NCBI RefSeq assembly: GCF_018614615.1
Contig: NZ_JAGGOK010000010.1
Location: forward strand, 124,001 to 188,000
Direction of reading: 5' to 3'
From: Streptomyces sp. ISL-100
GTDB lineage: Bacteria > Actinomycetota > Actinomycetes > Streptomycetales > Streptomycetaceae
DNA: 64,000 nucleotides
The stretch's first letter is position 1, and the number at the start of each line of letters is the position of its first letter. Both the position numbers and the translations under genes were made by a program. Shown in pieces: positions 25,778-36,328 of the stretch. The notes under the pieces are model-generated. The model was given only the letters and a program-made list of their open reading frames with translations, had not been told where the DNA came from and made no database searches.

Positions 25778-26656
25778 TCAGCTCCCCGTGCTGCGGTACG
25801 AACGAAGGCCCACCCGCCACGCCACCCCGGCCAGCGCGCAGCACCCAACCGCCACCACCGGCGGCAGGAAGGCGAGCCAGGACGGCAGGTCCAGGGGGTA
25901 CGGGCGGTCCAGCACGTACAGCGCCGGCAGCCAGTTGACGAAAGCCAGCGGCAGCACGAACGTCACCCCGCGCACGAGGTCCTTCGCGAACACCGTCGGC
26001 GGGTACTGGAGCAGCGTGGTGCCGCCGTACGTGAAGGAGTTCTGCACCTCCGACGCGTCCTGCGCCCAGAACTGGAACGCCGCCCCCGCCACGAACACCG
26101 CCGCGAAGATCGCCGCCCCGCTCAGAATCATCACCGGCAGCATCAGCACCTTCAGCGGCGTCCACGCGATGTCCAGCACCACCAGCGCGTATCCGAGCAC
26201 CAGCAGCCCCTGCGTGATCCGGCCCAGCCTGCGCAGCGCGAAGCGGTCGGCCGCGATCTGCGCGAGGACCGGGACCGGCCGTACGAGCAAGGTGTCCAGC
26301 GTGCCGTCGCGCACCCGGCGCCCCAGCCGGTCCATCGAGCCCATGACCAGGTCGGAGAGTCCGAAGGCCGCGCCCGCCGTCCCGTAGAGGAAGGCCACCT
26401 CAGGCAGGGTGTAGCCGCCGAGCGCGTCCACGTGGGAGAACATCAGCAGGATTCCGACGAAGTCGAGGCCGGTCGCCGCGAAGTTCCCGAAGGCCGCCAT
26501 CGCGAAGGACGCGCGGTACGCCATCGTGGAGCGGATCCACATCGCCGCGATCATCCGGTACGCCCGGATCCCGGCCCGCAGCTGCCCCAGGGCCCCGACA
26601 ACCTCACGCGCCTCACCCGTCCCGGTCACCGGCGCGCTCTCCGTCGCCTCAGCCAC
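25778..26656 (-). CDS. ABC-2 exporter permease (second subunit)
   Basis: 292 residues with six hydrophobic segments and the family motif FLYGTAGAAFGLSDLVMGSMDRLGRRVRDGTLDTLLVRP, split here across helices 2-3. It forms a heterodimeric channel with the protein encoded at 26649-27449, with which it overlaps by 8 nt. Confidence 0.85.
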   Translation of the reverse strand: MAEATESAPVTGTGEAREVVGALGQLRAGIRAYRMIAAMWIRSTMAYRASFAMAAFGNFAATGLDFVGILLMFSHVDALGGYTLPEVAFLYGTAGAAFGLSDLVMGSMDRLGRRVRDGTLDTLLVRPVPVLAQIAADRFALRRLGRITQGLLVLGYALVVLDIAWTPLKVLMLPVMILSGAAIFAAVFVAGAAFQFWAQDASEVQNSFTYGGTTLLQYPPTVFAKDLVRGVTFVLPLAFVNWLPALYVLDRPYPLDLPSWLAFLPPVVAVGCCALAGVAWRVGLRSYRSTGS

Positions 26657-27449
26657 CCTGAACCACCACCCTGCGCGTAGCCACCGTCTGGAGCAGCCGC
26701 CCGGCCGTCAGCAGCACCGCCGCCCAGCCGATCTGGAAGGCGTACGCCTGGACCAGCCCCCAGCCGGTGTGCTTGCCGAGGAAGACGTCCGCCGGGATCT
26801 GAAGCAGCGCCGACCAGGGCAGCGCCTGCGCGAGTGCGCCCAGGGCGCCGGGGAAGAGGGTGAGCGGCAGGACCATCCCGGAGAAGAAGAGCCCGGCGAG
26901 CCAGGTGATCTGCGCGACACCCGCCCCGTCGATCAGCCAGAACGCGGACAGCGCCGCCAGGAACCGGATCGCGAAGCTGACGACGACGCCGAGCGCGACG
27001 GCGACCAGGAAGGCGACCCACACGAGCGGGTCGGCGGGCAGCGCCAGATCGAAGGCGAGCGCGCCGAGCGCCATCGGCACGACGCCGCGTCCGAGGAGGT
27101 GGAAGGCGGCCCGCCCCAGGTCGCTCGCCAGCCAGAAGAGCTGGAGGTCGGCGGGGCGGTAGAGGTCGATCGCGATGTCGCCGGTACGGATCCGCTCCAT
27201 CAGCTCGTTCTCGAAGCCGCCGCCCATCATGGCGGCGGTCATCAGCAGCGCCTGCCCGAGCCACACGTAGGTGAGGGCCTGCGACAGGTCGTACCCGCCG
27301 AGCTGCGGACGCTCGTCCCACAGGGCTGTGAAGGTGTACGCCACGATGAAGCCGAAGACGGTGTTGGTGAACACCCCGGCCGCCGTCGCCACCCGGTACG
27401 TCGCATGGCGCCGGAACCCACCGGCCGCGACGACCGCGTATACACGCAC
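26649..27449 (-). CDS. ABC-2 exporter permease (first subunit)
   Basis: About 266 residues, six predicted helices, and the segment GGGFENELMERIRTGDIAIDLYRPADLQ, equivalent to the conserved loop of its partner. The GTG at 27449 (VRVYAVVAAGGFRR) is preceded by GAGGGGG and is preferred to the longer open frame. First gene of the three-gene exporter operon; divergent from the penicillin-binding protein gene with 175 bp between starts. Confidence 0.85.
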   Translation of the reverse strand: MRVYAVVAAGGFRRHATYRVATAAGVFTNTVFGFIVAYTFTALWDERPQLGGYDLSQALTYVWLGQALLMTAAMMGGGFENELMERIRTGDIAIDLYRPADLQLFWLASDLGRAAFHLLGRGVVPMALGALAFDLALPADPLVWVAFLVAVALGVVVSFAIRFLAALSAFWLIDGAGVAQITWLAGLFFSGMVLPLTLFPGALGALAQALPWSALLQIPADVFLGKHTGWGLVQAYAFQIGWAAVLLTAGRLLQTVATRRVVVQGG

Positions 27450-27624
27450 GCCGACCCCCTCAATTCGCTTCGGCACCAAAACGCCCGACCGTAGCCCAAT
27501 GGGGTCAGCCGCCGCAGGCATTTTTCGCGGTGCGTGCACTATGGGCGTACAGGCGAATCGCCCGATACGACACAGTTATGCCGGAGAGTGAACCTCTGGC
27601 CACGCCCAGGGAGTCTCCACAAGC

Positions 27625-30165
<2,541 letters not shown>

Positions 30166-30240
30166 CGACCGCAAGTACACCGTGGTCTCGCCAGTACACC
30201 GTGGTCTGTGGTCCAGTGCCCCGAGGTGGTCTAGTGCCCC
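30166..30240. repeat. Two small direct duplications at the 3' end of gdx
   Basis: GTACACCGTGGTCT occurs twice (about 30175-30210), and AGTGCCCCGAGGT occurs twice (about 30214-30246). The second lies across the exporter's last codons and stop, so the gene's end has been partly copied just downstream of itself. Confidence 0.6.
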
Positions 30241-30551
30241 GAGGTCGCCTTCAGCCCGACCACCGCCACCAGCAGCAGGCACACAAAGAAAATCCGGGCG
30301 GCGGTCGCCGGCTCACCGAGCACCACCATGCCGAGGACCGCCGCACCGGCCGCGCCGATGCCGACCCACACGCCGTACGCCGTACCGATCGGCAGCGTCT
30401 TGGCGGCGTGCGACAGCAGCATCATGCTCGCGACGATCCCCGCGCCCGTGAACACACTGGGCCAGAGCCTCGTAAACCCGTCGGTGTACTTCATCCCGAT
30501 CGACCAGCCCACTTCGAGCAGACCGGCGACAACAAGCAGAACCCAAGCCAT
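30231..30551 (-). CDS. gdx: SMR-family guanidinium exporter (Gdx/SugE type)
   Basis: 106 residues and four transmembrane helices. It has the Gdx subtype pattern: G10, the essential E13, W16 (AGLLEVGWSIGMKYT) and FTRLWPS. Gdx proteins export guanidinium in exchange for protons as antiparallel dimers, while Qac-type members differ at these positions. The guanidine-III-like aptamer in its leader fits this function well. The ribosome site GGAGG lies at about 30562-30566 and is part of a proposed switching stem. Confidence 0.88.
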   Translation of the reverse strand: MAWVLLVVAGLLEVGWSIGMKYTDGFTRLWPSVFTGAGIVASMMLLSHAAKTLPIGTAYGVWVGIGAAGAAVLGMVVLGEPATAARIFFVCLLLVAVVGLKATSGH

Positions 30552-30596
30552 GACGGGGGCACCTCCGAAGACGAAACGCGGAAACAGCGATACATC

Positions 30597-30650
30597 GGGG
30601 TGCGTCGTCTTTGCGTAGAACCCGGTACGGCGCGTCTCGTCGGGGGTGCT
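30597..30650 (-). promoter_or_regulatory. Guanidine-III-like riboswitch
   Basis: Read on the minus strand, the leader of gdx contains CCCG-ACGAG, then GCGCCGT-ACCGGGT and, after a short link, AAGACGACGC. This matches the guanidine-III (mini-ykkC) aptamer layout. P1 is CCCG with CGGG, a compensated change from the CCGG/CCGG I recall for the Thermobifida RNA. P2 is GCGCCGT with ACGACGC, one C-A mismatch. The P1 strand overlaps GCACCCCC (30642-30649), which can pair with GGAGGTGC at the ribosome site (30559-30566). Ligand binding would therefore free translation. The match is from memory; a covariance search has not been run. Confidence 0.72.
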
Positions 30651-30676
30651 TCCAACATAGCAAAGGGCAGCGAAAG

Positions 30677-30702
30677 GGCCCGGTGACCCTGATCACCGGG
30701 CC
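30677..30702 (-). terminator. Terminator of the GroES-like gene
   Basis: A perfect 10-bp stem (GGCCCGGTGA with TCACCGGGCC), 6-nt loop, followed on the minus strand by CTTTCG. It isolates the gdx leader from upstream transcription. Confidence 0.75.
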
Positions 30703-30719
30703 TGACGCAAGCAGCCTGC

Positions 30720-31103
30720 CTACAAATACAAGCCGGTCGAGTCCTCCGAGACCCGCTCGGAAGCCACCGCGTGCAAATCGCGCTCCCGCATCAGTACGTA
30801 CGGGGTGCCGCGCACCTCGACCTCGGCCCGGTCCTCCGGGTCGTACAGCACCCGGTCGCCCGGCACCACGGTCCGTACGTTCTGGCCGACCGCGACCACC
30901 TCGGCCCAGGCCAGCCGCTTGCCGACCGCCGCGGTCGCCGGAATCAGAATGCCGCCGCCCGAGCGGCGCTCGCCCTCGGGGCTGTCCGACCTGACCAGCA
31001 CCCGGTCGTGCAGCATCCGGATGGGCAGCTTGTCGTGCGTGGTGTCGTGCGTGATGTCGTGCCTGGTGTCGTGCCTGGTGCCATGCGTGGTGTTCTCGCT
31101 CAC
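30720..31103 (-). CDS. GroES-like co-chaperonin-fold protein with His/Asp-rich N-terminus
   Basis: 127 residues. After an odd N-terminal segment (THGTRHDTRHDITHDTTHDK) of about 20 residues made of His/Asp/Thr repeats, the rest is a GroES beta-barrel domain: RMLHDRVLVRSD, then GGGILIPATA, VVAVGQNVRTVVPGDRVLYDP and the ending YVLMRERDLHAV. It is not the groES partnered with groEL, as no chaperonin lies nearby. The His-rich head could bind metal; the function is unknown. The first codons sit in short DNA repeats, so the true start could be at KLPIRM. Confidence 0.75.
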   Translation of the reverse strand: MSENTTHGTRHDTRHDITHDTTHDKLPIRMLHDRVLVRSDSPEGERRSGGGILIPATAAVGKRLAWAEVVAVGQNVRTVVPGDRVLYDPEDRAEVEVRGTPYVLMRERDLHAVASERVSEDSTGLYL

Positions 31104-31147
31104 GCCCCGAACCTACCTGTCCTCGCCGCCCGCCGTCGGCCCGAGGG

Positions 31148-31468
31148 TCAGCCTCGCCTGCGGCGCGCCGACAGGGTGAGCAACCCCACCAGTCCCACGG
31201 CCACCAGCGCCACCGGCACGAGTCGCTCAAGGCGCGGCGAGCCGTCCTCCGACACGAACTGCGCCTTCACATCGGACACCGTCCGGTTCACCGCGACGAA
31301 CGCCCGGCCCGCGGTCTGGTCCACGGTCGAGGCGACCCTGGCCTTCGCGTCACCGACGATCGTCTTCGGGTGCAGCCGCACCCCGATCTCGTCGAGCGTT
31401 ACGGCCAGCTGGTCACGCCGGCTCTTGATGTCCGCCTCGATCTGCGCAGGGGTCCTGGCATCCGACAC
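31148..31468 (-). CDS. DUF3618 membrane-associated protein
   Basis: 106 residues. The DUF3618 signature R-TPAQIEADIKSRRDQLAVTLDEI is at the N-terminus, followed by an amphipathic region (LHPKTIVGDAKARVAS) and a C-terminal transmembrane helix ending in a basic RRRRG. The role is unknown. It lies in a short run with the GroES-like gene (about 45 bp between them). It is divergent from bcp. Confidence 0.83.
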   Translation of the reverse strand: MSDARTPAQIEADIKSRRDQLAVTLDEIGVRLHPKTIVGDAKARVASTVDQTAGRAFVAVNRTVSDVKAQFVSEDGSPRLERLVPVALVAVGLVGLLTLSARRRRG

Positions 31469-31647
31469 TGCGCTGCCTCCGTGGTCGTGGGCCGAATCCG
31501 GTATTCCTTCGTCGACAGTCTGTCAGCTCGGGCCGTCCCATACCCCACGGCACCCCCATTACGCTCGGGACCGTATCCACGTACACCTCTGCTACAGCCA
31601 CAGCCACAGCTACAGAGCCACACCCCGCACGAGGAGACCGACGCCTT

Positions 31648-32118
31648 ATGACGAGCGAGCGACTTCAGCCCGGCGACACCGCCCCCGACTTCACCCTGCC
31701 CGACGCCGACGGAACCGAGATCTCCCTCGCCGCCCACAAGGGCCGCAAGGTCATCGTCTATTTCTACCCGGCCGCCCTGACCCCCGGCTGCACCAAGCAG
31801 GCCTGCGACTTCACCGACAACCTGGAGCTGCTGGCCGGGGCCGGATACGACGTCATCGGCGTCTCCCCGGACAAGCCGGAGAAGCTGGCGAAGTTCCGCG
31901 AGAAGGAAGACCTCAAGGTCACGCTGGTCGGCGACCCGTCCAAGGAGGTCCTGACGGCGTACGGCGCCTTCGGCGAGAAGAAGCTGTACGGCAAGACGGT
32001 GACCGGGGTGATCCGCTCGACGATCGTGGTGGACGAGGACGGCAAGGTGGAGCGCGCCCTGTACAACGTGAAGGCGACCGGCCACGTAGCGAAGATCATC
32101 AAGGACCTCGGCATCTGA
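31648..32118 (+). CDS. bcp: Thioredoxin-dependent peroxiredoxin (Bcp/PrxQ)
   Basis: 156 residues, a full Bcp. The peroxidatic Cys48 and resolving Cys53 lie in TPGCTKQACDF, with the N-terminal APDFTLPDADG and GVSPDKPEKLAKFREK. It reduces hydrogen and organic peroxides in the cytoplasm using thioredoxin. Start ATG 31648 is by family length. The upstream region contains a small CCACAG/CTACAG microsatellite. Confidence 0.93.
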   Translation: MTSERLQPGDTAPDFTLPDADGTEISLAAHKGRKVIVYFYPAALTPGCTKQACDFTDNLELLAGAGYDVIGVSPDKPEKLAKFREKEDLKVTLVGDPSKEVLTAYGAFGEKKLYGKTVTGVIRSTIVVDEDGKVERALYNVKATGHVAKIIKDLGI

Positions 32119-32268
32119 CAGTCCTTCCCTTCCAGGTGTGTTGTGACCAAGGTCCCGGCAAGTACAGGGGGCCTTGGTTTGCAGCACTGAATAATGGGTT
32201 TGCAGCACTGATTAAAAGGCAGAAGTCCCACTTGGACATTGGAAACGCGTCCGAGAAAGGAACCTGCC

Positions 32269-33774
32269 ATGGCCACCGGCCCCGGCTACGGCCCCGACCA
32301 CGTGGCCGATCCCGAAGCGATCAAGCGCCACCGCACGCTCTTCCGCGCCGCGAGGAGAAGGAAGAACCCGCCGCTTCGCCGCTCCGACATCACCGTCACC
32401 GACGAAGCGGCCGTCAGGCGGGCGGTCAAGGCCGCCTCGCTCGGCAATGCCATGGAGTGGTTCGACTTCGGCATCTACAGCTACCTGGCGGTGACGATCG
32501 GCCACGTCTTCTTCCCACCAGGGAACGACACGGCCCAGCTCCTCTCCTCCTTCGCGACCTTCGCCGTCGCGTTCCTGGTGCGGCCCATCGGCGGCATGGT
32601 CTTCGGCCCCATGGGCGACAAGGTCGGACGCAAGAAGGTCCTCGCGCTCACGATGATCCTGATGGCCATCGGTACGTTCGCGATCGGCCTGATCCCGTCG
32701 TACGCCACGATCGGCTTCTGGGCGCCGGTCCTGCTGATCTTCTTCCGCCTGGTGCAGGGCTTTTCCACGGGCGGCGAGTACGGCGGCGCGTCCACCTTCA
32801 TAGCCGAGTACGCCCCCGACAAGCGCCGCGGCTTCTTCGGTAGCTTCCTCGAATTCGGCACCCTGGCGGGCTACACCGGCGCGGCCGGCCTGGTCACCGT
32901 CCTGACGGCCTGGCTGGGCTCCGACGCCATGGAAGCGTGGGGCTGGCGCATCCCCTTCCTGGTGGCGGGCCCGCTGGGCCTCGTCGGCCTCTACCTGCGA
33001 CTCCGACTGGACGAGACTCCCGCCTTCCAGAAGCTGGAGGCCGGAAACATCCACGCCACCGAGGCCGCCGACACGGTGGAGACCACCGCCAAGGGGGACC
33101 TCGCGAAGATCTTCCGGCAGTACTGGCCGACGCTGATCCTGTGCATCGCCCTGGTAGGCGCGTACAACGTGACGGACTACATGCTGCTGTCGTACATGCC
33201 GACGTACCTTTCGGACGAGCTCGGCTACAGCGAGACGCACGGCCTGCTGATCCTGCTGGCCGTCATGGTGGCCCTGATGGCGATCATCAGCCAGGTCGGC
33301 CGCCTGAACGACCACTTCGGTCGCAAGCCGCTGCTGATGGCGGGCATGCTGGGCTTCTTCTTCCTCTCGCTGCCGTCCTTCCTGCTGATCAAGCAGGGCA
33401 GCATCCCCGCGATCGTCGCCGGCATGCTGATGCTCGGCCTGTCGCTGGTCTGCCTGCTGGGCACAATGTCGGCGGCGCTCCCGGCGCTGTTCCCGACGAA
33501 CGTCAGGTACGGCTCGCTGTCGGTCGGCTACAACCTCTCCGCGTCGTTGTTCGGCGGGACGACCCCGTTGGTCATCACGGGCATGATCAGCCTCACCGGC
33601 AACAACCTCATGCCCGCGTACTACTCGATGGCGGCGGCGCTCATCGGCATCATCGCGGTGGCGTGCATGAAGGAGACGGCGAAGAAGCCCTTGTCGGGCT
33701 CCCCGCCGTCGGTGGAAACGAGGGAGGAAGCGGCGGAACTGGTAGCGGCGCAAAGGCCGGAACCGAGGTTCTGA
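32269..33774 (+). CDS. MHS-type MFS transporter (ProP/KgtP-like)
   Basis: 501 residues and twelve membrane helices. The family signature is GNAMEWFDFGIYSYLAV in helix 1 and RPIGGMVFGPMGDKVGRKKVL in the 2-3 loop. The C-terminus is cytoplasmic. Relatives are proton symporters of osmolytes such as proline/betaine and of citrate or 2-oxoglutarate, and the sequence fits the ProP-type branch best. The ATG at 32269 has AAAGGAA upstream; a TTG start 30 nt earlier is possible. Confidence 0.88.
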   Translation: MATGPGYGPDHVADPEAIKRHRTLFRAARRRKNPPLRRSDITVTDEAAVRRAVKAASLGNAMEWFDFGIYSYLAVTIGHVFFPPGNDTAQLLSSFATFAVAFLVRPIGGMVFGPMGDKVGRKKVLALTMILMAIGTFAIGLIPSYATIGFWAPVLLIFFRLVQGFSTGGEYGGASTFIAEYAPDKRRGFFGSFLEFGTLAGYTGAAGLVTVLTAWLGSDAMEAWGWRIPFLVAGPLGLVGLYLRLRLDETPAFQKLEAGNIHATEAADTVETTAKGDLAKIFRQYWPTLILCIALVGAYNVTDYMLLSYMPTYLSDELGYSETHGLLILLAVMVALMAIISQVGRLNDHFGRKPLLMAGMLGFFFLSLPSFLLIKQGSIPAIVAGMLMLGLSLVCLLGTMSAALPALFPTNVRYGSLSVGYNLSASLFGGTTPLVITGMISLTGNNLMPAYYSMAAALIGIIAVACMKETAKKPLSGSPPSVETREEAAELVAAQRPEPRF

Positions 33775-33864
33775 GGCGGGGGCACGGGGGGCGGAACCAA
33801 GGATCGCTTCTGGGGTTTCGGGTCGTTCCCGAGCGCTCCAGGGTCGGTGGGCCGGACCGGCGCG

Positions 33865-34310
33865 TCAAGGGCGCTCCCTTCGGTCGCGTCGCTGCGCGAT
33901 GTGCCTACGGCCCACCCTTGACCCGCCGCCCCGGCCCACCGCTAACGCTTTCCACGGGGACGGCCCAAAGAAAAACGCCCTGCACGCGAGGTGGGGGATG
34001 GGCGAAGGTCGGGTTGGTGGCTTGCGGGTGAGTGGGTGGGGCGCGACAGGTTGAGCGGGTAGCTCGGCCCCAGGCTCAGCGACTGCGGGAACGGCCGCTG
34101 GTGCGACATCCCCATTCCCACGCACGCGAGCACCCACACCGGTGGGCGGCCGGCCTCTGCGGTCGACCTGCGGGTCGGCCGGTCCGCAGACGGGACGCAT
34201 GAGTTGAATGGGGTGACCCGGGTGGCTGTGGCGTCCACCCACCACGGTGGTCGGTGGAGCCTCAAGCACCTGGTCGGTGTGGGTGGGGGGACGGTTACCC
34301 AGGGGTGCGG
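33865..34310 (+). repeat. Left arm of large imperfect inverted repeat
   Basis: Inverted partner of 35030-35465. By eye the aligned blocks look about three-quarters identical, with several indels. Parts of the shared blocks stay in a common reading frame (VGARVRxNG, PAVAxxGAE), which may hint at an eroded coding ancestor. Confidence 0.7.
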
Positions 34311-35029
34311 ATCCTGCCGATGGTCCGGCCGGACGGATAGCGCGCCCGCGCGGCCGCGCGGCCGCTGGGGTGGGCCCGACGCTCTCGACGGGGCGCTCGC
34401 GGCACTCGACGGGCTCGGTGGGGCTCGAAGGGTGGCTCGGTGGTCCGAATCCATCACATGGCAACCCTGCATAACCATTTCGCCCCACTTTGGCCATATA
34501 AGGGCGGCTTGGGTGGGCGTGATGTGGTGGATTCGGTCCACGCGATGCCCCGCCAGCCACGTCAGCCCCCAGCGACACACGATTCGGCCGCCGAGGCGTG
34601 ATGCCTGCAAGCCGGGCTGACCGTCTGACGAGGAGGGGAACTCGACCGCCTCAGGGCGTTATCCCGGCGGGGGTGGGACGATATCGCTTCGGCGCGAGGC
34701 TGATGTGGCTGGTGCGGCGGCACCTCGACCACTCCGCCCCTGCCACGGCCGACACAGCGGCCCCCCTTCATCGTTAGTGGGATTCGGTCGCTGCAACGGC
34801 CCACTCCGGGCCGCCGGAACGCAATTAACCCGGCACTTGATGAATCCCAACACCCCTTTCCCATCCGCCTCAGCCGCGTGGCTGACCCACCCAGCCACCC
34901 ACAGACCACGTCGGCCAATGGAGAGCGCGGCCGGTGCGGGTGGGTGGGTGCGGAGGATCGGGCTCGTGGGCTCATGCGGCCGGAAGGCCGGGGTTGTCGC
35001 CGACAGCGCCCTGCCGCATTCCGAGTTTC

Positions 35030-35465
35030 GGTGCCCACCGCCCACCCACCCACACCAGCAACGCGCTTGAGGACCAACCGCCACCGGCCGGGGCGGACGC
35101 CCAACCCACCCGAGTCACCCCATTCAACTGCCGCGCCCCACCCGCGCAGACATGAGTCCGCAGGTCGGCTCGGCCGATCAACCGCCTCCGTCGTGGGTGC
35201 GCGTGTGCGTGAGAATGGGAACGGCGCGCCAATGGCCGTTCCCGCAGTCGCCAAGGCTGGGGCCGAGCCGTCCCCTCAACCTGTCGCGCCCCACTCACCG
35301 GGCCCGCCACCCGGTAACGGTGAACGGCCAATCCCCGGACCTCCCCGTGGGCTCCCCCCGGGGGCCGCCCCCCAGAAGCATTGCGGCGGAGGTCCGGCGG
35401 TCAAGGGTTAAGCGCAGCGCAATCGCCGCAGGCGACGCGACGCAGGAGCGCCCTTGAGGGGCGGA
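35030..35465 (-). repeat. Right arm of large imperfect inverted repeat
   Basis: Reverse-complement counterpart of the left arm; the outer end (about 35390-35465) carries the same TCAAGGG...CCCTTGA bounded segment. Confidence 0.7.
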
Positions 35466-35653
35466 CCTCCGCCGCCAACCTTGGTAAAGGCGGCCCCCAC
35501 ACCAGAAGTAATCACCGCCCCGGGCCGCCCAAAGCCCCCCTCCCCCCACCCCCAAGTGGCGCACGTGATTCCGCATTTCGGACGTAACTCTCCGATAAAC
35601 AGTTCGTTGATCCGTACGAGACCGCGAACACGCGGCCGGATGCGGAGGGGAAC

Positions 35654-36328
35654 ATGCCCGTAAGCCCGTACACGCGGGAGCGTCTCGTAGAGGCTGCGTC
35701 CTCGTCGAGAACGCTGTCCGAAGCACTCAACAGGCTGGGGGTCGACCCGAAGAGTCCCTCACGGCGTTATGTCCACGGGCGCATGAAGAAACTGGGCGTC
35801 GACATAGCGCACTTCGAGCGTGAAGGCGCGCGGTGGACCAAAGAGGTCCTCGAACCCGTCGTCGCCACCTCGACCACCATGTGTGACGTCCTGCGCCGAC
35901 TCGGTCTCGGAGTCGTGGGCGGACATCACACCCACATCAGCCGCCGGGTGAAGGCATTGGGGATCGACACTTCGCACTTCGATCCACAAGGACGCGCTGC
36001 GAACCGCGCAAGGCGACGCCATCGCACGGCACAGGAGGTGCTGACCCAGCAGGACCCTGCCAACGCCCGGCGCGAGCAGAGCACGCGGCTCAAGCGAGCG
36101 ATGCTCGAACTCGGGACCGCCGACAACTGCGCCCTCTGCGGAACAGAACCGGTGTGGCGCGGCTCGCCCCTCCCTCTTGAGGTGGATCACATCGACGGGA
36201 ACTGGCGCGACAACCGCATCGGCAACTTGCGTCTCCTGTGCCCGAATTGCCATGCGACGACCGACTCCTATCGCGGCCGGGGCAAGGGGCGCGCAACCCG
36301 GACGCCGGCGATCGGTGGCGGTCAGTGA
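35654..36328 (+). CDS. HNH endonuclease (first of a pair)
   Basis: 224 residues. Two N-terminal repeats look like helical DNA-reading modules: TRERLVEAASSSRTLSEALNRLG ending DIAHF, and TTMCDVLRRLGLGVV ending DTSHF. The C-terminal HNH domain has zinc pair CALC and CPNC, catalytic LEVDHIDGNWRDNR, and a final HATT. This architecture occurs in stand-alone homing-type or phage-linked HNH nucleases. The stop overlaps the start of the second HNH gene by 4 nt (GTGA). Confidence 0.85.
   Translation: MPVSPYTRERLVEAASSSRTLSEALNRLGVDPKSPSRRYVHGRMKKLGVDIAHFEREGARWTKEVLEPVVATSTTMCDVLRRLGLGVVGGHHTHISRRVKALGIDTSHFDPQGRAANRARRRHRTAQEVLTQQDPANARREQSTRLKRAMLELGTADNCALCGTEPVWRGSPLPLEVDHIDGNWRDNRIGNLRLLCPNCHATTDSYRGRGKGRATRTPAIGGGQ

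Larger units (their letters stand above)
33775..35653. other. 1.9-kb region without a convincing gene, dominated by an inverted repeat
   Basis: No frame here has both family-like sequence and a good start. The left arm (about 33865-34310) and right arm (about 35030-35465) are diverged inverted copies. Shared blocks include TCAAGGGCGCTCC, GGGGCGCGACAGGTTGAG, GACTGCGGGAACGGCC, TTGAATGGGGTGAC and GTGTGGGTGGG. Each arm's outer end has TCAAGGG and CCCTTGA about 45 bp apart. Weaker matches (such as CCAGCCACRTCAGCC) occur in the central ~700 bp. The last ~180 bp is presumably the promoter of the HNH genes. Confidence 0.7.

Noticed and set aside
32212-33753. Antisense open frame opposite the MHS transporter
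   Set aside because: Arg/Gln/His-rich, no motif, and fully explained by the real transporter gene.
33865-34610. Minus-strand frames of 222 and 237 codons in the inverted-repeat region
   Set aside because: Overlapping in different frames, Pro/Arg-rich, no good ribosome site, and the frame is broken in the sister arm. Kept only as a hint of an eroded gene.
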